Origin: Cordylochernes scorpioides
Taxonomy: Eukaryota; Arthropoda; Arachnida; Pseudoscorpiones; Chernetidae
Length of the DNA stretch: 64,000 bases
Direction: 5' to 3'
NCBI GenBank assembly: GCA_030710605.1
Contig: CP092879.1
Span: 45,141,151-45,205,150 of the forward strand
Shown here in pieces: positions 53,421-64,000 of this stretch (positions are counted from its first letter, which is position 1; every line of letters starts with the position of its first letter). Under the pieces are notes generated by a model that was not told the DNA's origin, searched no databases, and worked only from the letters and a program-made list of their open reading frames with translations. The translations under genes were made by a program, and so were the position numbers.

Positions 53421-53539
53421 CTTCTTTCACAAGATATTTTGTATTGATATATTGCATTGATATTCAGTATTAATGTATGGAAATAAGTAATTGGGCAATT
53501 AAAACACACACAAAATGACCATCATTAAGAGGTAGTGTT

Positions 53540-54190
53540 TTTATGTGTGTGTGCATTGCTGCTCTTTAGCTGCCACCATGTCTATCCAAGGCTTCACAAC
53601 GGTCTACAGGACATTGATGTAGGTGTCAGCGTTCATCCTAAGGCCCTTCTCAAAGAAATAGGAAGGCATGACATCACCTTCACTGCTGATAATGCCAAGG
53701 ACCATCACGGAGGCAGGAAATTCCATGTACATCATGACGGGTACTTCAAGGGGGTCTTTACAGATAAAGGATCATTCCTGGGATTTTCCTTTTGGTCCAC
53801 GACAAAGTTATTTTTATCAGAGAAGAACCTTCCAAATTGTTTCAGATTGTTTAGGATAGTGGCATCATTGCCTTTTCTGTTATCCTTCATATTCTAGGTC
53901 AGAAACTGGCATTTTTCCGAAGACCATGGAATTTGAGACCAAGGTCCTCAATGGATAGTTCTGACAATGGTCCTAGATCCAATGTCCATTTCATTGGCTA
54001 TGGCCTTCATGCTCTTCCTAGGGTTTTCATCAATCTTTTCCTTGACATTTTTGACAAATTCTTCGCCTCTTACTCTGTCTGCTCGACCCAAGTGCTTTTC
54101 CATGCAGCCATTCCCTCTTTGTTGCTACCGTCCACATCAAACTGATTCTTGACACAATAAACAGTGGTTTTAGGAAACTTAAGAAAGTTC
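53540..54190 (-). pseudogene. Tc1/mariner-type transposase fossil (left arm)
   Basis: The minus strand, in several frames, shows the N-terminal HTH (ENPRKSMKAIANEMDIGSRT) and catalytic-core pieces (VMVLGIISSEGDVMP-like and VVKPWIDMVAA). The end TTTTGTCCATGAGTGTA lies at about 54515-54535. The mirror copy at 59930-60540 has an open N-terminal frame (59972-60175). Confidence 0.75.
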
Positions 54191-54848
54191 ACTGTCTCTC
54201 AGACTTCTTCCAGCGCACAGAGCAACGATTATGGCTAGTCAATTTTCAAATTCTCTATTATTGTTCATTACTACACTGCACACACATGGCTTTGGAATGA
54301 AAAAAAAAAAGCAAGTTTTTTTAATCTAAAGTAGTATTTGTGTATTATTGACTGCCAAAGTTATTCTCAATTTACCTGGTACACTCTGTCTAAGTATGCA
54401 TGTTTGTAATAATTAGTACACACTCAGAAGAGACAGAGGCAATTTTGCTCATACTTGGTTATCTTGTGCGTCTTCTTAATCCTAATATACATGCTAAAAG
54501 TTACAACTTCCTTTAATTTTGTCCATGAGTGTATATAATAAACGTGTGAAGTTGGCAACGATGAATGTGACGCACTGTAATACTTTTAAGCACGGTGCGC
54601 ATACACTAATTACGGCCATTGTATGCCCCGAATGTGATTTTTAAAATTCATCGAGTTATCAATGGTGCCGAAATATTGTTTGGTCAAATCGTTGGTTATT
54701 TGATAGGCTGGGACATGAAAATATGGTCCAATTATCAAATTAAACTGCAAAGTAGAACCTCTCTGTAAAGGATAAAACCTGGTTGCAGGGCCAAAGTGCT
54801 CTTTAGGTAGAGTTTTTTTTCTTACTTGGGAGTATTTTTGTATTATTA

Positions 54849-54955
54849 TACCTAGTACACGTAGTACAGGCCATGATAATCATGAAGGGTAGAAGTTAAG
54901 ACTGCTTTTACTGTAAGTGCACCACATGTAAAAAGCATTTCGACTTTTGCAACTT
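54849..54955 (-). repeat. Partial SINE inside a Tigger-like MITE
   Basis: CCTAGTACACGTAGTACAGG to the CATGTAAAAAGC region, truncated, nested in a MITE with ends AGTAGAACCTCTCTG and GGAGGTTCTGCCG (about 54752-55055). Confidence 0.6.
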
Positions 54956-55116
54956 GAAAGTTGTTAAGTAGCAAAATGGGTAATTTTGGTGATGAAAACT
55001 ACTTTGTAGAGAGATAGCCTCTACCAAGTGTGTCATTTCATGGAGGTTCTGCCGTAATAGAATTAAATGATAGGGGCACTTTAAAATGAATTTATAACAT
55101 GAATTACTTTTAATAC

Positions 55117-55460
55117 AGAGTAGAACCTCCATTAGCGAACACTCATGCTAGCGTACACCTCTAAATAACGAACAGTTTTTACCGCCAAAATTGCCCTCCC
55201 ATTGAAAACACGTTCGCGCTAGCAGACACCTCAAAACAGTGGACACTTTCCCAATGTATCATTTATTGATTTTACATATAATAGACAATTAAAAAATGTT
55301 TTATTGATACTCCAATTGATACAAATATTAATCAGAAATTAAACAAAGATAAATGAAATTATTTACAATTTAGTGATAAAAAAGCTTTTCTCAGGAAGGG
55401 AGGCTCCTCCATCTTGTCCTCCTCCAGACAAGGACAGGATCTCTCAGTTCAATGTTGAGA
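55117..55460. repeat. Diverged Tigger-like sequence
   Basis: AGTAGAACCTCCATTAGCGAACACTC start, then AGCGTACACC and further AACGAAC-type stretches; the right end is unclear. Mirrored at 58560-58960. Confidence 0.5.
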
Positions 55461-56417
55461 GACATTCCTGCTAGCGGACAATACAGAACAAAAATTTGAG
55501 GTTGAACAAAGAATATAGTATAGCTTCATTAATTCGACCATGTTATTATGTCCCAACATTATAAAATAACGAACATCTTTATTAAACGATAATTTAACAC
55601 TTTCGTTAATTCGACCAATTTTTAAAATCAAACTTCAACAACATTATATAATTCTTGTTTAGATACAATTTTATAGATAAAAGTGTAATACTTTAGCATG
55701 CTAGGCACAACAGCCGTAGTTAGCGTATGCCCACCGTGCTTAATAAAAGGGTTTTAATGCCACATTGCAAATATCGGCGCCGATGTTCGCGCGTGATTTT
55801 TGTTAGGCCTAACTTGAGCTCGCTCACATTATTAATTACAAACATGAGAAATATGAACAGCTTCCTCATAGAAAACAGTGTACAATGATCCTGGTTCATG
55901 GCTGTCTGGAATCGAAGGTTTTAACCACTCGTCCACCGATTCTTCCAATTAAAAATATATTACAACAGTATACTCATGGATAAAACTTTTATAATGTATA
56001 TCAGAATTCAGACCATAACTCTGAAAGATATTACAGTGACCTTTTTTGAAGACACGTGAGATAACCAAGTGTGAACAAAATTGCCTCTGTCTCCTTCAAA
56101 AAAAAATAGATGACCGGTGACATAAAGGACTTTCCACTTCCCTAATTTTTGTCTATAATTGTATTTCAGAATTTTTTTATGAATTATTGTGATATTAGAC
56201 TCATTTGATCTTTACATATTAGGAATCTGATACACCTGTATGTGATCTCTTCTTTCTGTAATGGTACAGTTTAGTGGTATGAGAATAGTTTGTTTTATGA
56301 CTATATCTATATACATTTTTAGGTTTAATGCCTTCTTTAATGTCCTTGTATAACGGGATCTAGTTAATTGATATATTAACCCAACAATATAAGGTTATAA
56401 TATGATCCAATAGCGTG

Positions 56418-56585
56418 CCATCTGTTATGAGAATTTGAAACTATTGTAGACGGATTCTTTTAAAAATTAAGCCATTTTCTACTGCCCTTACTGCAATAAT
56501 TAATTTTTCATTCCAGTATGGGCAGTAGTAAATGTTTCATTTTTAGAAGAATCCGTCTATAATAGTTTCAAATTCTAAATAAGAC
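56418..56585. mobile_element. MITE with inverted ends
   Basis: Same family as 28808-29012 (TTTGAAACTATTGTAGACGG and inverse). It lies in the spacer between the palindrome arms. Confidence 0.7.
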
Positions 56586-56714
56586 ATATTTTTTTTTAAA
56601 CGAATGATTTTTTTTTTCTGATGGTTCATTGGATAAAGTTGTGATGGATTTCTGAGCATAATTCTGTCTTTGAGAATATTTTATTTGTTACTGAAAGGAA
56701 TTAGACAACTCCGT

Positions 56715-57005
56715 CCTTTGCCGGTCCCGGATGAAAAAGGAGGAAGGGGAGCAGTAACAAGTTCACTAAAAAACCTAGGTTCAGCTGGCCCGGCTGATAG
56801 TACCCTGTAAGGGCTCAGATCCAGGGATACAGGATGAGTATGTACTCCATGTTAGGAGCGGCTGCACATGGCGTCTGTACCTCATGTCAGAGGCGGCCAT
56901 TTCATATTGAAGCAAAGTCGGCCTTCTACTGAGTAGCTCTCATTCTACTTCAGCCAGTCATGATCGTTATCTGTACAGGCTTGATACCCTAATATGATGT
57001 GAGTA
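56715..57005 (-). repeat. Retroposon family Y, inverted copy
   Basis: Contains CTGATAGTACCCTGTAAGGG and GAGCGGCTGCACATGGCGTC. Confidence 0.6.
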
Positions 57006-57016
57006 TTATTTATTTA

Positions 57017-57209
57017 GGTAACACAGGTTCCTGGAGCGTATCCATAGATTACCAACTACCCAGTAGTAGTAACATAAAGGTAACACAGGTTCCTGGAGCG
57101 TATCCATAGATTACCAACTACCCAGGGGTAGTAACATAAAGGTAACACAGGTTCCTGGAGCGTATCCATAGATTACCAACTACCCAGTAGTAGTAACATA
57201 AAGGTAACC
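57017..57209 (-). repeat. 62-bp tandem repeat ending at the gap
   Basis: GGTAACACAGGTTCCTGG recurs at 57017, 57079 and 57141 and begins again at 57203 before the N run. The core is the LINE-type 3' hairpin of 1725-1765. The true array length is unknown. Confidence 0.9.
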
Positions 57210-57309
57210 NNNNNNNNNNNNNNNNNNNNNNNNNNNNNNNNNNNNNNNNNNNNNNNNNNNNNNNNNNNNNNNNNNNNNNNNNNNNNNNNNNNNNNNNNNN
57301 NNNNNNNNN
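57210..57309. other. Assembly gap (100 N) between palindrome arms
   Basis: Exactly 100 N, in the spacer of the inverted repeat and inside a tandem repeat. Confidence 0.99.
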
Positions 57310-57938
57310 AATATATTTTTTCATCGCAGTAAGGACAGTAGAAGTTTGTATTATTATAAAAGAAACATTCACGCTTTAAATCCTTTTATTTTATAGATAT
57401 AGTAATAAAACAAACTATTCTCATACCACTAAACTGTACCATTACAGAAAGATCACATACAGGTGTATCAGATTCCTAATATGTAAAGATCAAATGAGTC
57501 TAATATCACAATAATTCATAAAAAAATTCTGAAATACAATCATAGACAAAAATTAGGGAAGTGGAAAGTCCTTTATATAACCGGTCATCTATTTTTTTTT
57601 TTTTTGAAGGAGACAGAGGCAATTTTGTTCACACTAGGTTATCTCACATGTCTTCAATAAAGGTCACTGTAATATCTTTCAGAGTTATGGTCTGAATTCC
57701 GATATACATTATAAAAGTTTTATCCATGAGTATACTGTTGTAATATATTTTTAATTGGAAGAATCGGTGGACGAGTGGTTAAAACCTTCGATTCCAGACA
57801 GCCATGAATCAGGATCATTGTACACTGTTTTCTATGAGGAACCTGTTCATATTTCTAATGTAAATAACATAAGCTAGGTGTTGCTCTTTTTGAGCGGTAC
57901 CTAATTAAGTTATTTTGGAACAGGCATGTTTTTAATTA

Positions 57939-58240
57939 TTTTTTTTTTTTTGCTTATCCCTAGTACACGTGGTACAGGCCATGATAATCATGGTGGGTAG
58001 TTAGCGACTGCTTTTACTGTAAGCGCACCACATGTCTACACATGTGAAAAGCAGTTTGACTTTGCACTTACAAATGCCAGAGCCCCGTTTGGTTACTTGC
58101 ACTCGCTGGTGGGGTTGGACTTTTGCAAGAATCGGGGGCCATTGGAGCATTTTTTTTTTAAACAGAAAAAAGTGCCCAATGCGGGAATCGAACCCGGGTC
58201 CTAGTGGTCGAAAACCAAACGGTTTACCCAGCCTTCCACT
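57939..58240 (-). mobile_element. tRNA-derived SINE, right arm only
   Basis: Complete SINE with head GAACCCGGGT region; absent from the matching place in the left arm (about 55840). Confidence 0.85.
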
Positions 58241-59929
58241 AATAATGTGAGCAAGCTCAAGTTAGGCCTAACAAAAATCGCGCGCGAACATCGGCACCGA
58301 TATTTGCAATGTGGCATTAAAACCCTTTTATTAAGCACGGTGGGCATACGCTAACTACGGCTGTTGTGCCTAGCGTGCTAAAGTATTACACTTTTATCTA
58401 TAAAATTGTATTTAAACAAGAATTATATAATGTTGTTGAAGTTTGATTTTAAAAATTGGTCGAATTAACGAAAGTGTTAAATTATAGTTTAATAAAGATG
58501 TTCGTTATTTGACAATGTTGGGACACAATAACATGGTCAAATTAATGAAGCTATACTATATTCTTTGTTCAACCTCAAATTTTTGTTCTGTATTGTCCGC
58601 TAGCAGGAATGTCTCTCAACATTGAACTGAGAGATCCTGTCCTTGTCTGGAGGAGGACAAGATGGAGGAGCCTCTCTTCCTGAGAAAAGCTTTTTTATCA
58701 CTAAATTGTAAATAATTTCATTTATCTTTGTTTAATTTCTGATTAATATTTGTAACATTTGGAGTATCAATAAAACATTTTTTAATTGTCTATTATATGT
58801 AAAATCAATAAATGATACATTGGGAAAGTGTCCACTGTTTGGAGGTGTCTGCTAGCACGAACGTGTTTTCAATGAGAGGGCAATTTTGGCGGTAAAAACT
58901 GTTCGTTATTTAGAGGTGTACGCTAGCATGAGTGTTCGCTAATGGAGGTTCTACTGTATTAAAAGTAATTCATGTTATAAATTCATTTTAAAGTGGCCCT
59001 ATCATTTAATTCTATTACGGCAGAACCTCCATGAAATGACACACTTGGTAGAGGCTATCTCTCTACAAAGTACAGTTTTCATCACCAAAATTATCCATTT
59101 TGCTACTTAACAACTTTCAAGTTGCAAAAGTCAAAATGCTTTTTACATGTGGTGCACTTACAGTAAAAGCAGTCTTAACTTCTACCCTTCATGATTATCA
59201 TGGCCTGTACTACGTGTACTAGGTATAATAATACAAAAATACTCCCAAGTAAGAGAAAACCTCTACCTAAAGAGCACTTTGGCCCTGCAACCAGGTTTTA
59301 TCCTTTACAGAGAGGTTCTACTTTGCAGTATAACCTCGTTAATTGGACCATATTTTCATGTCCCAGCCTATCAAATAACCAACGATTTGACCAAACAATA
59401 ATTCGGCACCATTGATAACTCGATGAATTTTAAAAATCATATTCGGGGCATACAATGGCCGTAATTAGTGTATGCGCACCGTGCTTAAAAGTATTACAGT
59501 GCGTCACATTCATCGTTGCCAACTTCACACGTTTATTATATACACTCATGGACAAAATTAAAGGAAGTTGTACCTTTTAGCATGTATATTAGGATTCAGA
59601 AGACGCACAAGATAACCAAGTATGAGCAAAATTGCCTCTGTCTCTTCTGAGTGTGTACTAATTATTACAAACATGCATACTTTGACAGAGTGTACCAGGT
59701 AAATTGAGAATAACTTTGGCAGTCAATAATACACAAATACTACTTTAGATTAATAAAACTTGCTTTTTTTTTTCATTCCAAAGCCATGTGTGTGTGCAGT
59801 GTAGTAATGAACAATAATAGAGAATTTGAAAATTGACTAGCCATAATCGTTGCTCTGTGCGCTGGAAGAAGTCTGAGAGACAGTGAACTTTCTTAAGTTT
59901 CCTAAAACCACTGTTTATTGTGTCAAGAA

Positions 59930-60540
59930 TCAGTTTGATGTGGACGGTAGCAACAAAAAGGGAATGGCTGCATGGAAAAGCACTTGGGTCGAGCAGACAG
60001 AGTAAGAGGCGAAGAATTTGTCAAAAATGTCAAGGAAAAGATTGATGAAAACCCTAGGAAGAGCATGAAGGCCATAGCCAATGAAATGGACATTGGATCT
60101 AGGACCATTGTCAGAACTATCCATGAGGACCTTGGTCTCAAATTCCATGGCCTTCGGAAAAATGCCAGTTTCTGACCTAGAATATGAAGGATAACAGAAA
60201 AGGCAATGATGCCACTATCCTAAACAATCGGAAACAATTTGTGTGTGTGTGGAAGGTTCTTCTCTGATAAAAATAACTTTGTCGTGGACCAAAAGGAAAA
60301 TCCCAGGAATGATCCTGTATCTGTAAAGACCCCCTTGAAGTACCCGTCATGATGTACATGGAATTTCCTGCCTCCGTGATGGTCCTTGGCATTATCAGCA
60401 GTGAAGGCGATGTCATGCCTTCCTATTTCTTTGAGAAGGGACTTAGGATGAACGCTGACACCTACATCAATGTCCTGTAGACCGTTGTGAAGCCTTGGAT
60501 AGACATGGTGGCAGCTAAAGAGCAGCAATGCACACACACA
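59930..60540 (+). pseudogene. Tc1/mariner-type transposase fossil (right arm)
   Basis: 59972-60175 encodes an open N-terminal HTH region (VRGEEFVKNVKEKIDENPRK, GSRTIVRTIHEDLGL). The catalytic part follows in broken frames to about 60540. The ends near 59555 (ACTCATGGACAAAATTAAAG) match mariner-type MITEs in the window. Confidence 0.75.
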
Positions 60541-60721
60541 TAAAAACACTACCTCTTAATGATGGTCATTTTGTGTGTGTTTTAATTGCCCAATTACTTA
60601 TTTCCATACATTAATACTGAATATCAATGCAATATATCAATACAAAATATCTTGTGAAAGAAGTCCTTTGATGATATGTTCTTCTTATCTTTATAGCCTT
60701 TATGTATCTCTATGTCTAATT

Positions 60722-61018
60722 TTTTATGCTTATCCCTAGTACACGTAGTACAGGCCATTATAATCATGGTGGGTAGAAGTAGGCGACTGTTTTTATTGTA
60801 AGTGTACCACATGTGAAAGCAGTTTGACTTTGCACTTACAAATGTGACAGAGCCCTGTTTGGTTATTTGCACTCGCTGGTGGGTTGGACTTTTGCAAGAT
60901 TCGGGGGCCATTGGATCATTTTTTTTTTATATTAGAAAAAAAGTGTCCAATACGGGAATCGAACCTGGGTCGTAGCAGTCAAAAACCAACGGTTTAGGCC
61001 ATCCTTCCACAGACCCCC
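60722..61018 (-). mobile_element. tRNA-derived SINE, mirror of copy 9
   Basis: Same insertion in the LINE fragment as 53069-53361. Confidence 0.9.
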
Positions 61019-61365
61019 ATGTCTAATTTAAAAATCAATAACATTCCAAGGCAAAGGCTTATTAATTATATATTAAAAGTTATAAACCCAGGAGGAGCTC
61101 TGAACATCAGAAATAGACAGCATCAAATAACACTAACAAGATTTAGAACAGGCCATCTCAAGCCATTGAAGATAGAAAATAACAAAATCTCCCCCACTTG
61201 CCCAAAATGTAGCTTGGCACCTGCAGCTCCAGAACACATTTTGGCTTTCATTAGATGCACTAAACAGGACCTTTGGGAGAGGCTGCTGCTTATCATAAAA
61301 CAGCTCAAGGAGCATGAACTCATGGAATTTGTGTAATCTTTACTCAAGGGGATAAGAAACAAAAG
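61019..61365 (+). pseudogene. LINE family X ORF2 C-terminus (right arm)
   Basis: Encodes RQHQITLTRFRTGH, CPKCSLAPAAPEHILAF, IIKQLKEHELMEFV stop, then TTACTCAAGGGGATAAGAAA. This gives the full C-terminus-to-tail order for the family. Confidence 0.78.
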
Positions 61366-62589
61366 TTATATAATTATTTTTTACAATTTATCATATACTA
61401 CATCACTTCTCCCATCAAAATAGACGTCAAAACTATACCCCATCTATTGACCATCGCCGCAAACAAGAGGATTCAGGTCGGTGACAAAGCCACAACACCA
61501 GTTTTGGCAAACTGAGAAGCATTCACCTGGAGACCATGGTTTTAGGCTATGACACTCTTCAGTCAAGAGCGGACTTTATTCAATGAGTCTATATCTATTT
61601 TGTCGAGAGAGGCAACCATTATTTTTATATATCAATCTCCTCCTAGTAAAATTTCAATCTATATTACACACTCTGTTACAAAGTTCACAATGTCTCTGAT
61701 ACTTGTTGCTTGAAAGCACTCTTCATACATTGCCCCTTTCAAATAAAGTTAACAAACATTTTTCTCTTGCCTTTAACATATTATTTTACATTTTTTTCTC
61801 ATGCTTATATAATAAATTCATTTTCAATTCATTGAAATAATGTACATACTAATTTGTACAAATAAATTTACCTGCAAAGTGTGTTTCTTTTCAACAAGAT
61901 TACCAAACAGAAGAGACGGTGGACGAGTGGGTAACACCTTCGATTCCCGACAGTCATGAACCGGGACTGTATCCCGCATTAACCTTTTGTTTTAATATGT
62001 GAATAACCTTCACATGTTATTCATTATTGCAAATATCACAAACTAGTTTGCTATTTTTTAGCGTTACCTAATAGTTATTTTGGAACAATATCACCAAATA
62101 TTATTTTTATAGACCTTACTGCAATGGTAAAATTTATTGAACCTCAGTAGTAAACCCTCTCAGCATTCAATAACTTATATCATTGCAGTAAGGTCTGTAG
62201 AGATAATATTTGATGATATTATTGAAAAGAAACACATTGCTAGTAAATTTATTTGTTACAATTTTTAACGATAGATGGCAATTGAATTTAATTTACTAAT
62301 CACTCTTTTAAAAGAAATCAGAAATAAGTGATATTAGACAAAATTGTGTATTTTGTTACCAAATACAAGGTAATAAGACCAAATCCATTTGATTTTGTCA
62401 ATGTTTCAGCAAAAATCTTTTGTTCTCTCATCAGGAAAAATATGAATAAAATATTATTTTTCCTGAAAGACAAGGATAAAAGCTTTTTGTTGAAATGTTG
62501 AGATAATAATTTTTTTTTTTGCCAAAAGTGTCTTTTATATTTAGGGAAATATGAATGCCGGCCAGGCAGCCTCTACCTTCAAGATAACA

Positions 62590-63060
62590 CCAAATTGGTA
62601 AAAAGTGTGTTGTTGTTGTTTCTTATCCCCTTATGTAAAGATTACATGAATTCCACGAGTTCATGATCTCATGGAATGGGGTGTAGGGGTACAGCTTTCG
62701 TTGATCATGGCACAATGATCCAGACGCACTTTGGTGAAAGTCTGACTTTGCCTGTAATTTGAGACCGTTCCTAACATGGAAGTCTTTGCTGCCGACTCTG
62801 ACATGAGTACAGACACAGCTCCTCCGTATCCCTGGAGAGTGGACCCTTTCTGAAATCCATCAACTGAGTCAGTTGAAATGAGGATTTTTAGTCTTTCTCC
62901 TCCATAAAATGTAGCTTGGCACCTCCAGTTCCAGAACACATTTTGGCTTGCATTAGATGCACTAAACAGGACCTTTGGGAGAGGCCGCTGCTTGTCATAA
63001 AACAGCTTGAGGAGCATGAACTCATGGAATTCATGTAATCTTTGTACAAGGGGATAAAAA
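62590..63060. repeat. LINE family X 3' pieces (right arm)
   Basis: Mirror of 51000-51480. Confidence 0.65.
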
Positions 63061-63128
63061 CAACAACAATGTAAACACAGAGAGAGTGAGGGGGAGAAAC
63101 TTTAATGGTACAACAACAGTGTGTGGCA

Positions 63129-63223
63129 TCAGTGTGCCATTGGACCCCCAAACGACTGCTCCAGTTCTTTTTGCTGCAGGTTGTAGGTCTTGCTGAAGTC
63201 ATCCAGCTTTGTCTGGAGGGCCG
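63129..63223 (-). pseudogene. Nup62: Second copy of Nup62 terminal exon
   Basis: 95 nt, open, same splice acceptor and TGA as 50836-50930. Whether a whole second gene exists depends on sequence beyond the window and on whether the palindrome is real. Confidence 0.85.
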
Positions 63224-63280
63224 CTGTGGGACATCACATGGTATTGTCACCCATCAGAGAGAGACATGGAGATAACCAAC

Positions 63281-63347
63281 CTGTGTTCTGGTCCAACCAC
63301 TGCAGGGCGTCCATGTGAGAGTTGAGGATCTTGGAGATCTGGTACAC
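63281..63347 (-). pseudogene. Nup62: Second copy of Nup62 exon 5
   Basis: 67 nt, same boundaries as 50712-50778, with at least one silent change (Ala GCT to GCC). Confidence 0.85.
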
Positions 63348-63381
63348 CTGTTCCACAGAGGGGTGAGAAGGATCTCAACAT

Positions 63382-63700
63382 GGGGGTCGGTGGAAGGATG
63401 GTCTAGACCGTTGGTTTTCGACTGCTACGACCCGGGTTAAATTCCCGCATTGGGCACTTTTTCTGATTAAAAAAAAAAAAAGACTGCTTCAATGGCCCCC
63501 GATTCTTGCAAAACTCTAACCCTACCAGTGAGTGCAAGTAACCTAAACAGGGCTCTGGCACATTTGTAAGTGTAAAATCAAACTGCTTTTCACATGTGTA
63601 GACATGTGGTGTACTTACAGTAAAAGCAGTCGCCTTCTTCTACCCACCATGATTATCATGGCCTGTACCTGTACTAGGAATAAGCCAAAAAATAAATAAA
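63382..63700 (+). mobile_element. tRNA-derived SINE, mirror of copy 8
   Basis: Complete head, body and AATAAGCC-A tail extended by AAAT repeats. Confidence 0.85.
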
Positions 63701-64000
63701 TAAATAAAAATACTGGTCTTTCAGGCATACTGAGAAATCACGAAACGATTATTTAAGGCCAGAAGTATGTGACAATAGCAAACAATGTGAAAAAAATATA
63801 TATATATAAAAATGAAATGGTAGTGGTGAGATGAAGTGGATAAATTAAGAAAAAGGTATCTCCAGACATTTCCAACAGATGAGGCAGGCCATCAGCAACT
63901 TTTAGTTGCACTTTCAGGAGATTTATTTTTCTTAATTTATCCAACATTTATAACAATGTAAATTCCAAGAGATGTTGTTATAGTGAGGCTCAACTGCATT

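Larger units (their letters stand above)
48774..56316 (+). repeat. Left arm of large inverted repeat
   Basis: The sequence reads, reverse-complemented, as 57393-64000, including Nup62 exons 5-6, the same SINEs, transposon fossils and LINE pieces in mirrored order. About 6.2 kb of shared sequence shows scattered substitutions. The piggyBac at 48930-50219 is in this arm only. Homology stops at ACTATATCTATA near 56316; on the other side it reaches the window end. Confidence 0.93.
57393..64000 (-). repeat. Right arm of large inverted repeat
   Basis: Reverse complement of 48774-56316 to the window end. Private differences are an extra SINE-containing segment (about 57850-58245), no piggyBac at 63845-63848, and scattered substitutions, mostly about 1-3 percent by eye. 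Confidence 0.93.

Noticed and set aside
53535..53897. 120-codon plus-strand ORF (mirrored at 60220-60549)
   Set aside because: It is antisense to the Tc1/mariner transposase fossil.

Overview
The window is animal nuclear DNA, most likely from an arthropod. It is AT-rich, holds only two recognisable host genes (a mitochondrial ATP synthase subunit g gene and a nucleoporin Nup62 gene with GT-AG introns), and is otherwise built from nested mobile elements. Two runs of exactly 100 N (36329-36428 and 57210-57309) are scaffold gaps.

Layout. 1-3536: minus-strand I-group-like LINE material, made of a gag-only element carrying its own flanking 12-bp repeat next to a 5'-truncated RT/RNase H element. 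3537-26098: a head-to-tail array of four copies (A-D) of a roughly 3.6-4.3 kb unit. Each unit has a 74-bp GC-rich minisatellite (4, 7, 9 and 8 copies), a conserved 30-bp hairpin, a hammerhead-like motif (degenerate in D), a gene fragment with a 29-nt GT-AG intron remnant, and a 67-bp-arm foldback. Unit A is split by a nearly intact copia element (6806-11469). Units B and C carry Helitron-like elements, three in all, two of them with tandem tRNA-Gly-derived arrays. 26131-27327: a second gag-only LINE copy. 27328-34700: a mosaic of a mariner with 211-bp foldback ends, a Helitron carrying a whole tRNA-Gly gene, tRNA-derived SINEs and pogo/Tigger-like MITEs. 35313-35633: ATP synthase subunit g. 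37596-42742: more Tigger-type elements, SINEs and hammerhead-bearing repeats. 42833-50930: Nup62 in six coding exons. Its introns hold a 67-bp minisatellite made from a LINE 3' end, an orphan terminal-exon-like segment, SINEs and a piggyBac relic. 48774-56316 and 57393-64000 are arms of a large inverted repeat around the second gap, so the last two Nup62 exons reappear inverted at 63129-63347.

How things fit together. Several insertions have their empty site elsewhere in the window (Helitrons, piggyBac, copia), so boundaries and relative ages can be read directly. Three unrelated retroposon families share the 3' motif GATAAG before different simple tails, which suggests one shared reverse transcription machinery. 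The most unusual items are the tRNA-Gly-carrying Helitrons, the four-unit array with its intron relic, the gag-only LINEs, the mariner foldback, and the inverted duplication, which may be an alternate haplotype joined at the gap. All calls come from reading the sequence; no searches were run.
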